This document shows, piece after piece, positions 4,960 through 7,244 of a stretch of DNA of 7,244 bases. The stretch comes from Flavobacteriales bacterium (GTDB lineage: Bacteria; Bacteroidota; Bacteroidia; Flavobacteriales_F; PHOS-HE28): contig JALOLX010000211.1 in assembly GCA_025455765.1 (NCBI GenBank), positions 1 through 7,244 on the forward strand, read 5' to 3'. Position 1 is the stretch's first letter. The number at the start of each line of letters is the position of its first letter. The notes beneath the pieces were generated by a model that saw only the letters and a program-made list of their open reading frames with translations, had not been told where the DNA came from and did no database searches. The position numbers and the translations under genes were made by a program.

Positions 4960-7244
4960 GCACGCAAGGTGGCACCCAGCTCCTTCTCCATGGCATGGCG
5001 GATACGCCCCATGGCCTTGTCCACCTGTTCGTCGGTGAGCGTGCGCTCGTTGTCCTGAAGGATGAAGCTCATGGCATAGCTCTTCTTACCGGCCGGCAGC
5101 TTATCGCCCGCATACACATCGAAGAGCCCTACTTCCTTGAGCAACTTACGTTCTGCCTGCAACGCGGCCTTCTGCAACTGTTCGTACCGCACATCAGCAG
5201 CGATCAACAGGCTCAGGTCGCGGCGCACGGTGGGGAAGCGCGGTACTTCGGCGTACCCTTCGCGCTCTGCACGACACAGCTCCACCAGCGCGGTCTCGTC
5301 ACATTCCGCGAAATGCACCGCTTGTGCAAGGTCATGCGCCTTCAACAAGGCGGGAAGCACCGTACCGATCGTGGCGACCGAGCGGCCGTTCACCAACACT
5401 TCATGCGCCTGCTCAAGGGCCACATGTGACATGGGCTTCCACACCGTATAGCCCAGCAGGCCGAGACGGTCGAGCAGGGACTCGAGCTCTTCCTTCAGAT
5501 CATGCAACACCGCAGGGGCGTTCGCACTGCGCCATCCCTCCTTCCAGCGGGCACCCGTCATGGCCAACGCCACCACTTCGCGCTCATCGGTCGCTTGATC
5601 GCTAGTACGGTAGCGGCGGCCGCGCTCAAAGAAGCGCAGATCACGTTGCTGCCGGTTGATGTTATAGGCCATGGCCTGGAGCATGCCGAAGAGCAGTGTG
5701 GGGCGCAATACATCAAGCTCCGCGCTCAACGGGTTCGCCAGGGTCACCAGCTCTTCCGCACGCGCAGTCCCCAGCTTGGCGGTGCGTTCACCACTGACCA
5801 GCGAAGGGGTCATCACCTCCCGGAAGCCACGCGCAGCCAGATGATGGCCACTGAGATCACGCAGTTGCTCCAAGGTGAAGCGCTCGTTTAGGACCGCAGG
5901 CAACGATAGATGCCTGGGCAGGGGGATATGATCGTAGCCGTGGATGCGCAGCACCTCTTCCACCACATCGATGGGCCGCTTCACATCCACGCGGTAGGCC
6001 GGCACCTGCACATGAATGCCATGGCTGTTCTGCTCGCGCACACGGAAGTCAAGCGACTCCAACAAACGCACCACCTCATCTGGCGCCAGCACAAGGCCGG
6101 ATACGCGCTTCAGCTCAGCGTAGGTGAGGTGCACCTCGACGCGATGCGCTGACGTATGGTCGATGTCGGTGATGGACGAACTGATGCGTGCACCGGCCAC
6201 TTCTTTCAACAAGAGCGCAGCGCGTTGAAGTGCATAGACCGTGATCTCCGGATCCACCCCGCGCTCGAAGCGGAACGACGCATCCGTGTTCAAGCCATGG
6301 CGGCGTGCCGTGCGCCTTACGTATGACGCATCAAAGCATGCGCTTTCCAGGAAGATCGCAGTGGTGCCTTCGCTCACGCCGCTATCCGCACCGCCGAACA
6401 CACCGGCCAGGCACGCGGGTCGCTGGGCATCCGCGATCACCAGGTCATTGGCATCGAGGGTACGCTCCTTGCCGTCCAGCGTTACAAAGCGTTCAGCGGC
6501 TTGCGCCATCCGCACCACGATACGGTCACCTTCCAGCTTGTCCGCATCGAAGGCGTGCAGCGGCTGGCCGAGTTCGTGCTGCACGAAGTTGGTGACATCC
6601 ACCACGTTGTTGATCGGCTTCAGACCGATGCTTTCCAGCCGTTCCTGCAGCCAGGCCGGTGATGGACCCACCTTCACACCGGTGAGCGTCACTCCGGCAT
6701 AACGTGGACAGGCCAGCGTGTCGCGTACGTCCACCTGTACGGCGCGTACGTCGTCGTCCTGTGCGAAGGCCGAGACGTCAGGCAGCTGCAGGACATGCGT
6801 GCTTCCGAGACGGTGCTTCAATGCAGCGAGGAGATCGCGCGCCACACCCACATGGCCCATCGCATCGGTGCGGTTGGGGGTGAGCCCGATCTCCAGCACA
6901 TGATCGCTCTTCAGGCCGAGCTGGGTGGCGGCAGGCGTTCCCACCACGGCGGAGGGATCGAGCACCAGGATGCCATCGTGGCTCTGTCCCAGGCCCAGTT
7001 CATCCTCGGCGCAGATCATGCCATGGCTCTCCTGCCCACGGATCTTGCTCTTCTTGATGATGATGCAGGTGCCGTCGGTCATGCACAGGTTGGCCCCCAC
7101 CGTGGCCACCAGCACCTTCTGACCGGCCGCCACATTAGGCGCACCACAGACGATCTGCACCGGCTCGCCCGCACCGATGTTCACCATCGTCACGCTCAGG
7201 CGATCGGCATCGGGATGCTTGCGGCACTCCAGCACGTGGCCCAC
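4956..7244 (-). CDS. pheT: Phenylalanyl-tRNA synthetase beta subunit, N-terminus beyond the window
   Basis: 762 residues are present, ending at TAG (4958-4956). The first visible residue (base 7244) is a Val inside the conserved V-G-H-V-L-E-C-x-K-H-P-x-A-D, so about 40 N-terminal residues are missing and the GTG there is not the start. With the alpha subunit (PheS) it forms the alpha2-beta2 enzyme that charges tRNA-Phe in the cytoplasm. Domains in window numbering: EMAP-II-like tRNA-binding OB fold, about 1-110; B3/B4 editing domain, about 170-345, with L-G-Q-P-L-H-A-F-D (His230), A-G-V-F-G-G and I-F-L-E-S (Glu300), which correspond to editing-site residues, so hydrolysis of mischarged Tyr-tRNA is probably kept; B5 domain, about 365-440, ending V-L-R-I-H-G-Y-D-H-I-P; catalytic-like core, about 455-660; ferredoxin-fold anticodon-binding domain, about 665-762, starting Y-A-E-V-P-R-F-P-T-V-R-R-D-L-S. 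No frameshift over 2.3 kb. Convergent with the pyrophosphatase gene, overlapping it by 4 bases. Confidence 0.97.
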   Translation of the reverse strand: MGHVLECRKHPDADRLSVTMVNIGAGEPVQIVCGAPNVAAGQKVLVATVGANLCMTDGTCIIIKKSKIRGQESHGMICAEDELGLGQSHDGILVLDPSAVVGTPAATQLGLKSDHVLEIGLTPNRTDAMGHVGVARDLLAALKHRLGSTHVLQLPDVSAFAQDDDVRAVQVDVRDTLACPRYAGVTLTGVKVGPSPAWLQERLESIGLKPINNVVDVTNFVQHELGQPLHAFDADKLEGDRIVVRMAQAAERFVTLDGKERTLDANDLVIADAQRPACLAGVFGGADSGVSEGTTAIFLESACFDASYVRRTARRHGLNTDASFRFERGVDPEITVYALQRAALLLKEVAGARISSSITDIDHTSAHRVEVHLTYAELKRVSGLVLAPDEVVRLLESLDFRVREQNSHGIHVQVPAYRVDVKRPIDVVEEVLRIHGYDHIPLPRHLSLPAVLNERFTLEQLRDLSGHHLAARGFREVMTPSLVSGERTAKLGTARAEELVTLANPLSAELDVLRPTLLFGMLQAMAYNINRQQRDLRFFERGRRYRTSDQATDEREVVALAMTGARWKEGWRSANAPAVLHDLKEELESLLDRLGLLGYTVWKPMSHVALEQAHEVLVNGRSVATIGTVLPALLKAHDLAQAVHFAECDETALVELCRAEREGYAEVPRFPTVRRDLSLLIAADVRYEQLQKAALQAERKLLKEVGLFDVYAGDKLPAGKKSYAMSFILQDNERTLTDEQVDKAMGRIRHAMEKELGATLRA

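Noticed and set aside
4995..7122. Several plus-strand open frames of 60-153 codons
   Set aside because: All are antisense to pheT, which is intact and fully recognisable. None shows a domain of its own.

Overview
The window looks like a piece of a GC-rich Bacteroidota (Flavobacteriales-like) chromosome. The evidence is two type IX secretion system (T9SS) sorting domains that end the two secreted proteins at the left, an ECF sigma factor with the Bacteroidota-style helix-turn-helix text LGISEGTSKWH, and a lipoprotein form of inorganic pyrophosphatase familiar from that phylum. Base composition is high in G+C throughout (judged by eye, not counted). I saw no mobile element, CRISPR array, tRNA or rRNA.

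Layout, left to right. Positions 1-180 are the end of a secreted protein (T9SS type A C-terminal domain), followed by a strong hairpin terminator at 223-255. Positions 368-2040 hold a second secreted protein: signal peptide, an N-terminal beta-rich region, two cysteine-rich PKD-type repeats, then a T9SS sorting domain. As given, the sorting domain is in a different frame from the rest. One base missing from the G run at 1777-1780 would explain this. A hairpin at 2059-2085 separates it from an ECF sigma factor gene (2101-2661). The sigma stop overlaps the start of the next gene in an ATGA (2658-2661). That gene (2658-4345) encodes a short cytoplasmic segment, one membrane helix, a very long Ala/Pro/Thr/Gln/Ser linker and a C-terminal outer-membrane beta-barrel. 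It is also split by an apparent one-base loss, near the C run at 3468-3471. A lipoprotein inorganic pyrophosphatase (4360-4959) follows after 14 bases. It meets tail to tail, with overlapping stop codons, the minus-strand pheT gene (4956 to beyond the right edge), the beta subunit of phenylalanyl-tRNA synthetase, which lacks only its N-terminus here.

How the parts may work together: the sigma factor and the membrane protein form a translationally coupled pair. By its position and topology the second protein is the likely anti-sigma or sensor partner. Repaired, it would be about 562 residues, anchored in the inner membrane and ending in an outer-membrane barrel, so one chain could connect the cell surface to a transcription factor. 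This is the most interesting possibility in the window, and it is inference. The pyrophosphatase and pheT are ordinary in function, although the pyrophosphatase appears to act outside the cytoplasm.

Both split genes can be repaired by adding one base to a four-base G or C run. This fits sequence or assembly error at least as well as true gene decay, so neither gene should be called dead without checking reads.
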